Positions 36,301-45,337 are shown, numbered from the stretch's first letter. The stretch is 64,000 nt of DNA from Mycobacterium sp. MS1601 (GCF_001984215.1 NZ_CP019420.1:310001-374000); one strand, 5' to 3'. The notes: generated from the letters alone by a model not told the origin. Numbers and translations: made by a program.

Positions 36301-36403
36301 GTTCGTGACATCCGGAATGATCGGTACCCCTGGGGCACGTGTGTTCGCCGTGCTGCAGACACCCTTCGGTGAGTACCTGACGCCGGTCGACGTGACGCCG
36401 TGA
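33299..36403 (+). CDS. 1034-residue multidomain protein of unknown function
   Basis: It starts at GTG 33299 inside the stop of the giant gene and is translationally coupled to it. There is no signal peptide. The first ~510 residues look like a folded enzymatic or carrier module (VPDGLYWRVTPG at the start). A Pro-rich linker follows at about residues 519-531 (PPEPPPPAPP), then several repeating Ig-like beta domains ending in SGMIGTPGARVFAVLQTP. The function is unknown. Together with the protease and the giant protein it forms a conserved-looking cassette. Confidence 0.68.
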   Translation: MSMFSRSVVALGEAAFIGTDDNSVPDGLYWRVTPGGSADLPSGPILLRHLDVAAAAVDAVDAATGAAPDGQTRVTPDAPVLLLPQSFPGAIICWAHLQIEGDVRVAAISGRVAVGGACVELSARTHEPYTVAGHDMAGVLVSGDGRIIESAFFALPTEFSGDTGDIPFGPHVHAPPEDVIPGRGYAFPGEPASWKDRVALSAPRAKVPYAHLDPHGPWDAEAELNRVEHLCRTDRSVAEWLHIAYNAVVSGERGILTGTTRAAGDPYRVVAVQTCATALTVGALDPGVGRWLGRSGMLPHGVVDAQGFSLLVATVPLHVYSGSLPIGVTVVHDSSDESLYDNRIGADGGYLNLVDEVRNWPPHPEFGPPDLLLAHIPMPYTVGVTPARPVQPVLEVAPVHAAAPGGAAPWWAPDRPRRWEQSITIGSRPVSAYALHGPIPRGPVAFVRSAPTQQSLHPVLEGTDLAAPMVPGWSAVGASVLTGAEEVAEETEATPVTWSVTLSDWIGRWGEPGVLSPVEPPEPPPPAPPTIEAGLDRSVLPAGSASTSPGDVHVLFRVPPATLPGALRPHSIIWSVNGGDPRSLDLVSAATDPGEAAILVRTRFPAPPTTPGEHATVLIKAHVVDSRGTSSESVSSIVDVSDGRPLRPPTVSPHLLLTSRRSGDPHVSITVTVRAPGGLSDGAYRFYVASESALRTAAGIPNPGGVTRAARAQQIGGVTGAAARRASMPALPAPVQVDSGLASARLEIPAGTVDVLAVRAVPVTAEVNGQGRIVRDGVEAPFATVRPAFVVVPLDDVPPTPELELVPTAAASGSESTRVLARITVRGVPANVLDHYAQEPLQARVVEASTEGDPWFWPEIATVALQQSGDDPSLFTAEVGVDVPAWSCAGLAVAVRYPPEDMVIPGADVVLAPELTATGVQGSRIESPWGPVSVPAWVQVTGNEPGVFSAPDGLGGVRVTTFGLPELASGAATFRMKIHSGLGGAMQEVADVAVTPQTPEVFVTSGMIGTPGARVFAVLQTPFGEYLTPVDVTP

Positions 36404-36739
36404 ACTGATCACGCCGGCATCGCGCCAGCTGACACCTCCTGTCATGCGGATATCAAGAGCCGAAATAGGCACCGCCCCAAAGTGAATGCGATATCGCTGT
36501 GCCCGACAGCGTTACACCGACCTCGGCCGGACGGTCGCCGTCGGTGCGTCCCACATCGCACTGAGCGGCATCGTTCTCAGACCGGACAGTGAGCTCACTT
36601 CTGGCTGGCTCCGGAGTTCAACACTTCTCTACGACAACGGTTTTCACCATCTGCGCGACGGTGACCAGCACTGATGACCGCGCGAGGATCGGTGCACCGT
36701 ATGTAGGATTTCCCCATGGGAACAGCTGCATGACGGTGC
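36404..36739. other. Intergenic region before the VanW gene
   Basis: 336 bases without a supported gene; a 62-codon open frame inside has no recognisable features. It presumably holds the terminator of the giant-protein cassette and the VanW promoter. A weak TGACA-CCTCC-TGTCA hairpin occurs near 36429. Confidence 0.35.
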
Positions 36740-38500
36740 GTGATTGATGTGTCCATGCCCGAGGAACAGAGCACGGACTCCGGAGCATCGGGGTCTCGGT
36801 TGCGACGTCGGCTCCTGACCTTCGGCCTCCCGCTCGTGGCGTTGGCCGCGCTGTACGCTGCTGACCTGGCGGTTACCTCGTCCAAGCTACCCAGGGGCGT
36901 CACCGCGGCTGGTGTGTCGATCGGCGGATTGACGCCAGACGAAGCCCACCAACGCCTGCATGACGAGATCACTCCACGACAATCACGACCGGTTCCCGTG
37001 ACGCTGGAAACGCTCGAGGCCACCATCGACCCGGAGACGGTCGACCTCACCGCTGATCTGCAGGCCACCGTCGAACAGGCCGGCGGGCAACCGCTGAACC
37101 CGGCCGCCCGGATCATGTCGTTCTTCGTCGATACCCCGGTGGAGCTGGTGACCTCGGTGAACGACGAGGCGCTGACCGCACGGCTCGAGGAGCTCGGTTC
37201 CTCCGTGGCCGAGGCCCCCGTCGAAGGCTCCATCGTCTTCGTCGACGGCAGCCCCGAGTCCTCCGATCCGAGATCCGGCCGCCGCCTCGACGTCGATGCC
37301 GCCGCAGACCTGTTCATCCACAACTGGGCCCGCGGACAAACACTGGAGCTGCCGATCCTGGAACTCGAGCCGCGCACCACTGCCGATGACGTCGCGGCCG
37401 CTGTCGGTGACATCGCCGAACCCGCGATGACCGGACCCGTTGTCATCACCGGCGACAACAGCACCGAAGGCGTCATCAGCACAGACGTCATCGCAGCGGC
37501 GCTGACCTTCCGCCCGGCGCAGGGGCGGTTGGTGCCCGAGATCGACGAGACCCTGATCATCGACGCGCTCCGCCCCCAGCTCGCGGCCTCCGAGATCCCC
37601 GGACGCGCCGCCGATATCGATTTCGCCGCCGTCCCGCCGGCGAAAGTGCCCGCGCAGGACGGCCGCCGGGTGGACTACGAAGCCACACTGGAGGACCTGC
37701 TCACGGTCGTCAGCAGCACCGAGGACCGCGAGATCACCGCGGTGTACGTCGACGACGACCCCACCTTCACCTTCGAGGAGCTGCAGGCGCTCGGTCCCAT
37801 CGAGGTCATCGGCGAGTTCCAGACGGGTGGATTTTCCAGTGACTCGGGCCGCAACATCCGACGCGCCGCCGAACAGATCAACGGCATCGTGGTCCGCCCC
37901 GGCGAGACGTTCAGCCTCAACTCGGCGACCAATCCACGCAACACGGCCGCCGGTTACGTGGAGGCGGGCATCATCGAGAACGGCAGGCCGGCCCGCGGTG
38001 TCGGTGGCGGGGTGTCCCAAGTGGCCACCACGCTGTTCAATGCCGCCTACTTCGCCGGCATGGAGGACGTCGAACACCACGAACACAGCTACTACATCAG
38101 CCGCTATCCAGCGGGCCGGGAAGCCACGGTGTTCGGCGACGTGTTGGACGTGAAGTTCCGCAACGACGGTCCGACGTCGGTGCAGATCCAGACCGAGTGG
38201 ACGCCGAGTTCGGTCACCGTCCGACTGGTCGGCATCAAGCGGTTCGAGGTGACGTCCTCGCAGAGCTCGCGCAGCCGCCCGACACCCCCTCCGACGATCA
38301 CGATTCCTTCCGGTGAAGCATGCAGCGCCAGCGGCGGCGCGTCGGGGTTCACCATCACCGACACCCGCACGTTGCGCGACATCACCAGCGGAGAGACACG
38401 CAGCGAGTCCCACACCGTCGTCTACGACCCCATTCCCCAGGTGGTGTGTGGCGTTGCGGAGCCCGAAGTGCAAGCGGAAGTCGACGCAGCACAAGAATGA
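36740..38500 (+). CDS. VanW-family envelope protein
   Basis: The 586-residue protein (GTG 36740, or ATG 36755) has one N-terminal membrane anchor (about residues 30-52), two PG-binding-4-type repeats in the middle, and a VanW domain (about 360-510) with GEFQTGGFSSDSGRN, VRPGETFSLN, GVGGGVSQVATTLFNAAYFAGM (landmark GGGVSQVATT) and YPAGREATVFGD. VanW proteins are associated with cell-wall and glycopeptide-resistance loci but have no fixed enzymatic role. An acidic/Ser-rich tail follows. It is probably envelope-located. Confidence 0.85.
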   Translation: MIDVSMPEEQSTDSGASGSRLRRRLLTFGLPLVALAALYAADLAVTSSKLPRGVTAAGVSIGGLTPDEAHQRLHDEITPRQSRPVPVTLETLEATIDPETVDLTADLQATVEQAGGQPLNPAARIMSFFVDTPVELVTSVNDEALTARLEELGSSVAEAPVEGSIVFVDGSPESSDPRSGRRLDVDAAADLFIHNWARGQTLELPILELEPRTTADDVAAAVGDIAEPAMTGPVVITGDNSTEGVISTDVIAAALTFRPAQGRLVPEIDETLIIDALRPQLAASEIPGRAADIDFAAVPPAKVPAQDGRRVDYEATLEDLLTVVSSTEDREITAVYVDDDPTFTFEELQALGPIEVIGEFQTGGFSSDSGRNIRRAAEQINGIVVRPGETFSLNSATNPRNTAAGYVEAGIIENGRPARGVGGGVSQVATTLFNAAYFAGMEDVEHHEHSYYISRYPAGREATVFGDVLDVKFRNDGPTSVQIQTEWTPSSVTVRLVGIKRFEVTSSQSSRSRPTPPPTITIPSGEACSASGGASGFTITDTRTLRDITSGETRSESHTVVYDPIPQVVCGVAEPEVQAEVDAAQE

Positions 38501-38548
38501 CACCCACCCCGGCAAAAGATCTTCTGCTGCTGTTGGTGGTCAACAGCG

Positions 38549-39766
38549 TCACTGTTGCGACGACGGTGGCACCGCGGAACTGGTCGCAGGCTTGACGGCA
38601 CCTGCTGCCAGAACGCAGATCAACGCCGCGCAGGCAGGTACCAGTAACGCGGAGTTCAGCGACGTCATCTCCGCGATCCACCCGATGAGCGCGGGCCCGG
38701 CAAGCAGAGCCACGTACCCCAGGCCCACCACTCGGGAGAGGGCACGGCCCGAGGAGTCGCTCGCGTTTCCCGCGGCAGTGAGCACCTGGGGAACACCACC
38801 TGAGAGTCCCAACCCGAACAGGACCCATCCAGCGAGGGTGAGTGGCAGCGCCGGCGACAGAAAGACCAGAACCAGTCCGGTCGCGGCCACCAGCGAGCCC
38901 CAACGCAGCACCCGCGCCGCACCCAGGTGTTGGGCCACCCGATCCGCGGTGAAGCGACCGACCGTCATCGCAGCGACGAAGGCGCCGAGCGCAAGTGATC
39001 CCACCGCCGCACTTGTTCCGAGGTGTTCTTGGGCGTGCAGGCTGCTCCAGTCCATCGCCGATCCCTCGCAGAGGAGAAGCAGAAACGCCAGTAAGCCCAA
39101 CACGAGCAGCCGAGCGAAGGGCAAGCGCCCATCCGAGGCCATCTGCGCGGTAGTCGGTGCGTTCGCCGCCAGCGTGGACCGGTCACGTGATCGTCCCACC
39201 CCGAGGAGGGTCGGCGTGGCGATCGCCAGACCCGCCACGCACAGCACCACCACGGCTCCGGTGGCAGGCAGCACCGAGACTCCTGCCGCGTAGCACACCG
39301 CAGCGACGAGCGAACCCGCCACGCTGCCTACGGAGAACATCGCGTGGAACGCCGCCATGATCGGACGTTCGTAGTCGCGTTCGACATCGACGGCGGCGGC
39401 GTTCATCCCGACCTCGACGGCGCCGACGGTAGTCCCCAGGATGAACGCACCCACTGCGGCATGCCAGAAAGTGTTGGCCGCCAACGGGATCGCGACCACC
39501 ACCGCCATTGCACCCGCTCCGGCAAGGGCCACCACGCCGCTACCGGCACGGTCCACCAAGAACCCGCTGACCTGCATGCTCGTCAGAGAACCCGCCCCGA
39601 GTATCAACAGCACCGCGCCCAGCTGCCCCGTCGACATATCCGTCTGCTGCTGCAGAGCGGGTAGGTGAACCGCCCAGGTGGCGATCACCATTCCGAACGA
39701 CGCGAAGACGACGAACACCGCCGCACGCGATCGTCGCAGGGTCGCGCGGTGCGTGGTCTCGGTCAT
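38549..39766 (-). CDS. MFS-family efflux/uptake transporter
   Basis: The 405-residue integral membrane protein has about 12 helices, an MFS-type loop 2-3 region (GFLVDRAGSG), a basic N-terminus, and a pattern close to the FucP/YbjJ-like (BtlA) MFS subgroup. Substrate unknown. It is downstream of the hydroxyacid dehydrogenase and could be the last gene of the same leftward operon (11 bases separate them), or have its own promoter. Confidence 0.82.
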   Translation of the reverse strand: MTETTHRATLRRSRAAVFVVFASFGMVIATWAVHLPALQQQTDMSTGQLGAVLLILGAGSLTSMQVSGFLVDRAGSGVVALAGAGAMAVVVAIPLAANTFWHAAVGAFILGTTVGAVEVGMNAAAVDVERDYERPIMAAFHAMFSVGSVAGSLVAAVCYAAGVSVLPATGAVVVLCVAGLAIATPTLLGVGRSRDRSTLAANAPTTAQMASDGRLPFARLLVLGLLAFLLLLCEGSAMDWSSLHAQEHLGTSAAVGSLALGAFVAAMTVGRFTADRVAQHLGAARVLRWGSLVAATGLVLVFLSPALPLTLAGWVLFGLGLSGGVPQVLTAAGNASDSSGRALSRVVGLGYVALLAGPALIGWIAEMTSLNSALLVPACAALICVLAAGAVKPATSSAVPPSSQQ

Positions 39767-39777
39767 CGTGACGCAGC

Positions 39778-40692
39778 TTAGTCAGCCTGTTGTCGCCGCC
39801 AACCAACCACGTTGCGCAGTGAACGCCCCTCGGCGAAACGGCTCACCTGCTCCCCGACGAAACGCATCATCCTCGGCGCCAACGCCTCCGATCGCGCACC
39901 GACATGTGGGGTCAGGATCAGGTTGGGGGCATCCCACAGCGGGGAGTCCTCGGGCAGCGGTTCCGGATCCGTGACGTCCAAGGCCGCGCTGACGTGTCCG
40001 CGATGCAATGCCGCGAGCAGTGCCCGGGTATCGACCACCGCTCCCCTGGCTACGTTGACCAGTAGTGCCCCGGCCCGCATCCGCGCCAGGAAGTCGGCGT
40101 TGACCAGCCCACGGGTCTCCGGCGTCAGTGGCAGTGACAGGACGACGACGTCGGCATCGGGCAACAACGCCGAAAGATCCGACATCCCGCTCACTCCAGG
40201 ACGCGGCGTGCGGGCCACCGGCACCACGTGTGCCTCGAAGCACTCCAATCGCGCCGCGATGGCCGCGCCGATCGATCCGTAACCGACCACGAGCACCGTC
40301 TTGTCTGCAAGGCCCGGCGTCGTCCGTGGTTGCCAACGGCGCTGAGCCTGGTCGCGGGTGAATCCGGCCACGCCGCGTAAGGCGCTGAGCGTCAACGTGA
40401 CCGCCAGCTCGGCAGTGGCGGTGTCGTGCACGCCGCGGGCACTGCACAACGTCGCTGCCGGCGGGATGAACGGCAACACCCGGTCCACCCCGGCCGCCAG
40501 GCTCTGCACCACCCGGAGTACGGGCATCTCGGCCAGACCGGCCAGGGTGTTGTCGTCGGGGCCGTACGGCAGCACCACCATTTCGACGTCACCGCATCGC
40601 TCCCACGGCGGCTGGGCATAGTCGACCACCTCGCCGCGCAGCCCCTCCGGCATCGGCCACGACGGGGTGAACGGCAACCAGACTCCGCTCAT
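39778..40692 (-). CDS. D-isomer-specific 2-hydroxyacid dehydrogenase
   Basis: Starting at ATG 40692 (upstream ATGs would overlap the crotonase gene) the 304-residue enzyme has the NAD-binding GYGSIG, substrate Arg in NVARGAVVDT, catalytic Glu in DPEPLPEDSP and His in TPHVGARS, in the canonical order. It reduces a 2-oxoacid or oxidises a D-2-hydroxyacid. As the last enzyme of the leftward catabolic operon it may act on the carbon skeleton released by the C-S lyase and crotonase steps (inference). Confidence 0.85.
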   Translation of the reverse strand: MSGVWLPFTPSWPMPEGLRGEVVDYAQPPWERCGDVEMVVLPYGPDDNTLAGLAEMPVLRVVQSLAAGVDRVLPFIPPAATLCSARGVHDTATAELAVTLTLSALRGVAGFTRDQAQRRWQPRTTPGLADKTVLVVGYGSIGAAIAARLECFEAHVVPVARTPRPGVSGMSDLSALLPDADVVVLSLPLTPETRGLVNADFLARMRAGALLVNVARGAVVDTRALLAALHRGHVSAALDVTDPEPLPEDSPLWDAPNLILTPHVGARSEALAPRMMRFVGEQVSRFAEGRSLRNVVGWRRQQAD

Positions 40693-40702
40693 GTCAGCGG
40701 GA

Positions 40703-41515
40703 TCAACGCACCTTGAACTTGGCGTCACGCCAGGCGAAGGCGGCCCGCATGCCCTCGGCCTCGGCGATCTTGTCGAACTCCTCGCGCTCCGGCGAGGTGC
40801 TGGACTGCAGCATCACGAACGTCTCACGTCCGGCGTCGATGGCCGCACGCAGGCCCTGCACCTCATAAGCGCGGTTGAAGGTGCGCTTGTTCATCGCCAT
40901 CGAGATGGTGGGCGACTTCGCCAGGTCGGCAGCCATCTCGAACACCCGCTGTTCCAGCTCCTCCGGTTCAGCCACCGCGTTGACCATGCCGAGTTCCAGC
41001 GCCTCTTGCGCTCCGACGCGGCGCCCCGTCAGGATCAGCTCCCTGGCCTTCTTCATCCCGACGATCCAGGGCAGGATGTTGAACGGCGGCGAAGCCTGGA
41101 ACTGGACGTCGGGGATCCCGAACTGCACGTCGGTGGAACAGATGGTGAAGTCGCAGACCAGAGCCAGTTCGTTGGCCCCGCCCAAGCAGTAGCCGTGCAC
41201 CTGCGCGATCCACGGCAGTCGGCTGTTCCAGATTCGCCACCAGGGAGCGGCGTTGCGCTCGGTGTAAGACAGCAGATCCGGCGGGGTCTCGCGCGGGATC
41301 AACTCGTCGGTCATGTCGTGCCCAGCCGAGAAGGCGCGTCCCGCTCCCTTGATGATCGCGACTCTGATCTCGGAGTCGCTCTCCAATTCGTCAATCGCAG
41401 AGCCCAATTCGGCGAAGGTGCGTTCATCGATGGCGTTCAGTTTCTCCGGGCGGTTCAGGGTGACGATGCCCAGGTAATCCTTCTTGGTCAGGTCGATGGT
41501 CTGATAGTCGGTCAC
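40703..41515 (-). CDS. Enoyl-CoA hydratase/isomerase family protein
   Basis: The 270-residue crotonase has the CoA-binding RAFSAGHDM, oxyanion/glycine segment YCLGGANELALVCD with the first catalytic-position Glu, and FGIPDVQFQASPP, where the second catalytic Glu of canonical enoyl-CoA hydratase is replaced by Asp. That points to a non-hydratase activity (isomerase, decarboxylase, dehalogenase or C-S cleavage). It overlaps the aminotransferase-fold gene by 4 bases. Confidence 0.82.
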   Translation of the reverse strand: MTDYQTIDLTKKDYLGIVTLNRPEKLNAIDERTFAELGSAIDELESDSEIRVAIIKGAGRAFSAGHDMTDELIPRETPPDLLSYTERNAAPWWRIWNSRLPWIAQVHGYCLGGANELALVCDFTICSTDVQFGIPDVQFQASPPFNILPWIVGMKKARELILTGRRVGAQEALELGMVNAVAEPEELEQRVFEMAADLAKSPTISMAMNKRTFNRAYEVQGLRAAIDAGRETFVMLQSSTSPEREEFDKIAEAEGMRAAFAWRDAKFKVR

Positions 41516-42729
41516 TGGACTCCTTGCGAACTCTCGGCGATCGCCCGCCCGATGCGGGTGATCATGTCTTCCAGAACTGGTGAAGGGGTGGCGAAGTTGA
41601 ACCGTGCGTACCGGCGGTCGGCACCGAACTTCTCGCCGTTGTTGAGCGAGACCCTGGCGCGCTGGAGGAAGAACTCAGTGGCGCTCTGCCCGTCACCGAG
41701 CCCCACGGCAGAGCAGTCAAACCACGCCATGTAGGTGCCCTGGGGAACATCCCAGACCACTTCCGGTGCATGCTCTGCCATGAGCTCGACCAGTTGGCGG
41801 CGGTTACGTGCCAGGTAGCCGACTACATCGGCGAGCCACGATCCGCCGTCCCGATAGGCCGCGGTGTTGGCCACCAGACCCGGGACGCCGGCGCTGAGGG
41901 TCTGCGGAAGCCGGACCGGCGCGAGCACATCCAGATCGGCAGGATTGGTGAGTATCAGCTGAGCGCATTTGAGCCCCTGCAGATTCCAGCCCTTGGATGC
42001 CGACGTGGCGGTGATCGCGTGCGCGGCCGCGGTGGCCGAGATGGCCGCGTAGGGCACATGGCGGTGATCGCCGAACACGAACGGTGAGTGCACCTCGTCG
42101 GCGAACACCCGGACCCCGTAGCGATCGGCCAGGTCGGCAAGTGCTTGCAGTTCCTCGACCGAGTGCACCACGCCCAGGGGATTGTGCGGGTTGCAGAGTG
42201 TGAACAGCCCGGCGCCGGCGCGGAAGGCCCGCTCGATCCCGTCGAGGTCGAGCACCCAGCCACTGCCGGAGCGCAGCATCGGCACGCGCACCACTTCTCG
42301 GCCGAAGGCAGCGGGCACCTGCAAAAAGGACAGGTAACCCGGAGTGGGCACCACGACCGGCGCACCGGGGCGTCCCAACACCCCCAGGGTGATCTCGAAT
42401 GCCTTGACGACATCGCCGACAGGGACGATCAGCGCGGGATCGAAGACCACCCCGAAGTTCTGCCTGTGCCAGTCGGCGCAGGCCTGCGAAACCTCTTGCA
42501 GCAAAGCAGGTGTGGCGTATCCGAGCGACATACCGTCGGTGTGGAGACGCCGGAGTGCCTCGGTGACCGCGGGGGCGGTGCCAAAGTCCATCTCGGCAAT
42601 CCAGGCACCAAGCACGTCGTCCGGGTGAGCCAGCCACTTCATCGCACCGCGGCGCCGCAACTGCGCAGGCGTCAAAGCGTCATAGGCGACCCATGAGGCG
42701 GGCGAGGCTGTCTGCAGGTCCGTGCTCAA
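41512..42729 (-). CDS. MalY/PatB-type PLP-dependent C-S lyase
   Basis: From TTG 42729, which overlaps the stop of the ABC-ATPase gene, the product is 405 residues of fold-type I aminotransferase, MalY/PatB subgroup: AEMDFGTAPAV, PGYLSFL, NPHNPLG, PLP lysine in SASKGWNLQGLK, and the substrate Arg near RYARFNFATP. Members perform beta-C-S cleavage of cystathionine or cysteine conjugates, releasing thiol, ammonia and pyruvate. Operon context with a peptide importer and M20 hydrolase suggests dismantling of a cysteine conjugate (inference). Confidence 0.82.
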   Translation of the reverse strand: MSTDLQTASPASWVAYDALTPAQLRRRGAMKWLAHPDDVLGAWIAEMDFGTAPAVTEALRRLHTDGMSLGYATPALLQEVSQACADWHRQNFGVVFDPALIVPVGDVVKAFEITLGVLGRPGAPVVVPTPGYLSFLQVPAAFGREVVRVPMLRSGSGWVLDLDGIERAFRAGAGLFTLCNPHNPLGVVHSVEELQALADLADRYGVRVFADEVHSPFVFGDHRHVPYAAISATAAAHAITATSASKGWNLQGLKCAQLILTNPADLDVLAPVRLPQTLSAGVPGLVANTAAYRDGGSWLADVVGYLARNRRQLVELMAEHAPEVVWDVPQGTYMAWFDCSAVGLGDGQSATEFFLQRARVSLNNGEKFGADRRYARFNFATPSPVLEDMITRIGRAIAESSQGVQ

Positions 42730-44435
42730 CCGGCGTCGACCCACCGCCGGCCGGGGATGGCACGCAGCAACTCCTGTGTGTACGTCTCCTGCGGATCCTC
42801 GAAGATCTGGGCGGCTGGGCCCGATTCGACGATCTTGCCTTTGCGCATCACGCCGACATGATCGGAGACCTGCCGCACCACCGCGAGATCGTGGGAGATG
42901 AACAGGTACGCCAGGCCGCGTTCCTCCTGCAGGCGAACCAGCAGGTCGAGGATCTGCGCCTGCACGGTCACGTCCAGCGCCGAGACCGCCTCGTCACACA
43001 CGACGAACTCAGGGTCCAATGCCAGCGCCCGCGCGATGGCGACGCGCTGACGCTGACCACCGGAGAGTTCGGCGGGCAGACGGCGCAGCATCTTGGTAGG
43101 CAACGCCACCTGTTCGATGAGCTCGAGTGCCTTGGCTCGGCGCTGGTCCTTGCTGCCGATCCCGAACGACACCAGTGGCTCGGTGATGATCTGCTCGACG
43201 GTGAAGCGGGGATCCAGTGAGGCGTAAGGGTTCTGGTAGACCAGCTGCATGCGGCGGCGCATCTCGCGCATCTTCTTGGCCGGCAGCTTGGTGACCTCGA
43301 TGCCGTCGAAGTTGACATCACCACTGGTCGGAGTCTCCAGTCGCAGCACCATCCGGGCCGTGGTGCTCTTGCCGGAACCGGACTCCCCCACCAGGCTGTA
43401 GGTCTGGCCGCGCTGGACGTCGAACGACACCGAGTCCACCGCACGCAGCGTACGAGGTCCGGTGGCGGTGCGCGGCAGGCCGAACTCCTTGGTGAGCCCC
43501 GCCACCACCAGCAATGGCCAGTTGGCCGCCGGGGTCGACACCTCGTCGGCCGGACGTTCGGACTCGGTGACGGTGGTACGAGTCCGGCCCAGGCGCACAC
43601 TGGACATACTGGGCGCGTTGGACAGCAGTGTCTGGGTGTACGGGTGCTGCGGATCACCGAGCACCTTGTCGGTGGGGCCTGCCTCCACCACCTGGCCGCG
43701 AGACATCACCACGACCTTGCCCGCTCGGTCGGCGGCGACTCCCAGATCGTGGGTGATCAGCAGCATGGCCGTGCCGGTCTCACGGATCAACGCTTCGATG
43801 TGATCCAGGATCTGACGCTGCACGGTGACGTCCAGCGCGCTGGTCGGCTCGTCGGCGATGATCAGCTTCGGCTTGGCGGCCATGGCCGCGGCGATCAGCA
43901 CCCTCTGGCGCATACCACCGGAGAGCTGGTGGGGGAACTGCCGGGCACGTGAGGCCGGGTCACTGAGCCCGGCCTGTTCCAGCAGTTCGACGGCACGGGC
44001 CGCGGCGTCTTTCCGGCCTGCCAGACCGTGGATCCGCAGGACCTCGCCGATCTGGTCGCCGATGCGTTTCACCGGGTTCAGCGAGACGATGGGATCCTGT
44101 GGTACCAGCCCGATCTGGCGGCCACGGACGTGCTGCCACTCCTTCTCGGACAACCTGGTCATGTCGGCGCCGTCGAATGTGATGGATCCGGAGGTGATCT
44201 TGCCATTGCGGGCGAGCATGCCGATGACCGCCTGGGCGCTGGTCGACTTTCCGGAGCCGGATTCTCCGACGATAGCCACGACTTCACCGGCGTCGACGTC
44301 GAAGGCAACGTTCTCGGCGGCGGTGAAGGTGCCTTCAGACGTCTCGTAGGAGACCGTCAGGTCCCGGACCCGCAGCAGTGGTGTGCTGTCCTGGTCGGTG
44401 TGCTCGAGTTCTGCAGATCCTGCCACGGCAGTCAT
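42726..44435 (-). CDS. Dipeptide/oligopeptide-type ABC importer, fused double ATPase
   Basis: The 569-residue protein (ATG 44435, which shares a base with the upstream stop) carries two ABC domains: Walker A GESGSGKST in both halves, LSGGMRQRVLIA/LSGGQRQRVAIARAL signatures, Walker B LIIADEPTSALD and FVVCDEAVSALD, and the oligopeptide C-terminal motif (HPYTQTLL and ETYTQELL) after each. This is the GsiA/DppDF fusion arrangement. It energises the Dpp-like importer whose other parts lie at 44435-47063 and 50969-51928. Confidence 0.9.
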   Translation of the reverse strand: MTAVAGSAELEHTDQDSTPLLRVRDLTVSYETSEGTFTAAENVAFDVDAGEVVAIVGESGSGKSTSAQAVIGMLARNGKITSGSITFDGADMTRLSEKEWQHVRGRQIGLVPQDPIVSLNPVKRIGDQIGEVLRIHGLAGRKDAAARAVELLEQAGLSDPASRARQFPHQLSGGMRQRVLIAAAMAAKPKLIIADEPTSALDVTVQRQILDHIEALIRETGTAMLLITHDLGVAADRAGKVVVMSRGQVVEAGPTDKVLGDPQHPYTQTLLSNAPSMSSVRLGRTRTTVTESERPADEVSTPAANWPLLVVAGLTKEFGLPRTATGPRTLRAVDSVSFDVQRGQTYSLVGESGSGKSTTARMVLRLETPTSGDVNFDGIEVTKLPAKKMREMRRRMQLVYQNPYASLDPRFTVEQIITEPLVSFGIGSKDQRRAKALELIEQVALPTKMLRRLPAELSGGQRQRVAIARALALDPEFVVCDEAVSALDVTVQAQILDLLVRLQEERGLAYLFISHDLAVVRQVSDHVGVMRKGKIVESGPAAQIFEDPQETYTQELLRAIPGRRWVDAG

Positions 44436-45337
44436 CAGTGCTCCTCCTCGCGCTCGATTGCGCGAGCAATACGGTTGGCCGCCAACACGATTGCGGTAAC
44501 AACCACACCCGGCAGCACGGTGAGCCACCATGCCGTGGCCATGTAGTCGCGGCCCGCGGAGATCAGCGAACCCCATTCCGGGTCAGGCGGCTGGGCGCCG
44601 TAGCCCAGGAAGCTCAGCGACGAGACGGCCAGGACCGCACCGCCGAGTTCCAAGGCGGCCATCGCCAGCACCGGCCCGGTGGAGTTGGGCAGGACGTGGC
44701 GGACCAGGATGTGGCTGCGGCGCGCCCCGACGGCGCTCGCGGCTTCGACGTAGGTGGCGGTGCGCACTCTCATCACCTCGGCACGCATCAGACGCGCGAA
44801 GCTGGCGACGCTGGCCAGACCAACGGCGAGAGCGACATTGGTGGTTCCGGGGCCCAGCACGGTGATCAGTGCCAGCGATAGCAGCAGACTCGGGATGGAC
44901 ATCAGCAGATCCACCACCCGCATGATGGTGGTGTCGACCGCGCCGCCGAGGAAGCCGGCCACCAGGCCGAAGAACGAACCGACGCACAGGGCGATCGCCA
45001 CCGCCATCACGATTGACTGCAGGGACAGCCGCGATCCGTACACCAGTCGGGCGTAGTTGTCTCGGCCCAGTTGATCAGTGCCGAACAGATGGGTGAAGCT
45101 GGGCGCCTGCAGCGCCTCCGATGTCTGGCCGGCCATCGGATCGTAACTGGTGAAGACCCCGGGGATGACGGCCCACAGGACCGCCAGAACCAGGATCGCC
45201 ACCGACAGTGCCAACCCCCAACTCATGCGCTTGCGCAGCCGTTGGGCCAGCCGCCGGCGTGGCGTGGGGCCGGCGTCCGGAGTGCCGTCGCCTGCGGGCT
45301 CAAGGCTCTTCTGCTGAGCAATGATGAGTTCGGTCAC
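44435..45337 (-). CDS. Dipeptide-type ABC importer permease (DppC-like)
   Basis: The 300-residue permease has an N-terminal OppC/DppC helix, a BPD-transport region with AEVMRVRTATYVEAASAVGARRSHILVRHVLPNS (landmark EAASAVGA and the EAA loop) and about six helices. It is the second permease of the importer, cotranscribed with binding protein and ATPase genes. Confidence 0.88.
   Translation of the reverse strand: MTELIIAQQKSLEPAGDGTPDAGPTPRRRLAQRLRKRMSWGLALSVAILVLAVLWAVIPGVFTSYDPMAGQTSEALQAPSFTHLFGTDQLGRDNYARLVYGSRLSLQSIVMAVAIALCVGSFFGLVAGFLGGAVDTTIMRVVDLLMSIPSLLLSLALITVLGPGTTNVALAVGLASVASFARLMRAEVMRVRTATYVEAASAVGARRSHILVRHVLPNSTGPVLAMAALELGGAVLAVSSLSFLGYGAQPPDPEWGSLISAGRDYMATAWWLTVLPGVVVTAIVLAANRIARAIEREEEH

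Noticed and set aside
36429..36444. TGACA-CCTCC-TGTCA hairpin as a terminator of the giant-protein cassette.
   Set aside because: The five-base stem has no U-tract and is too weak to support a terminator call.
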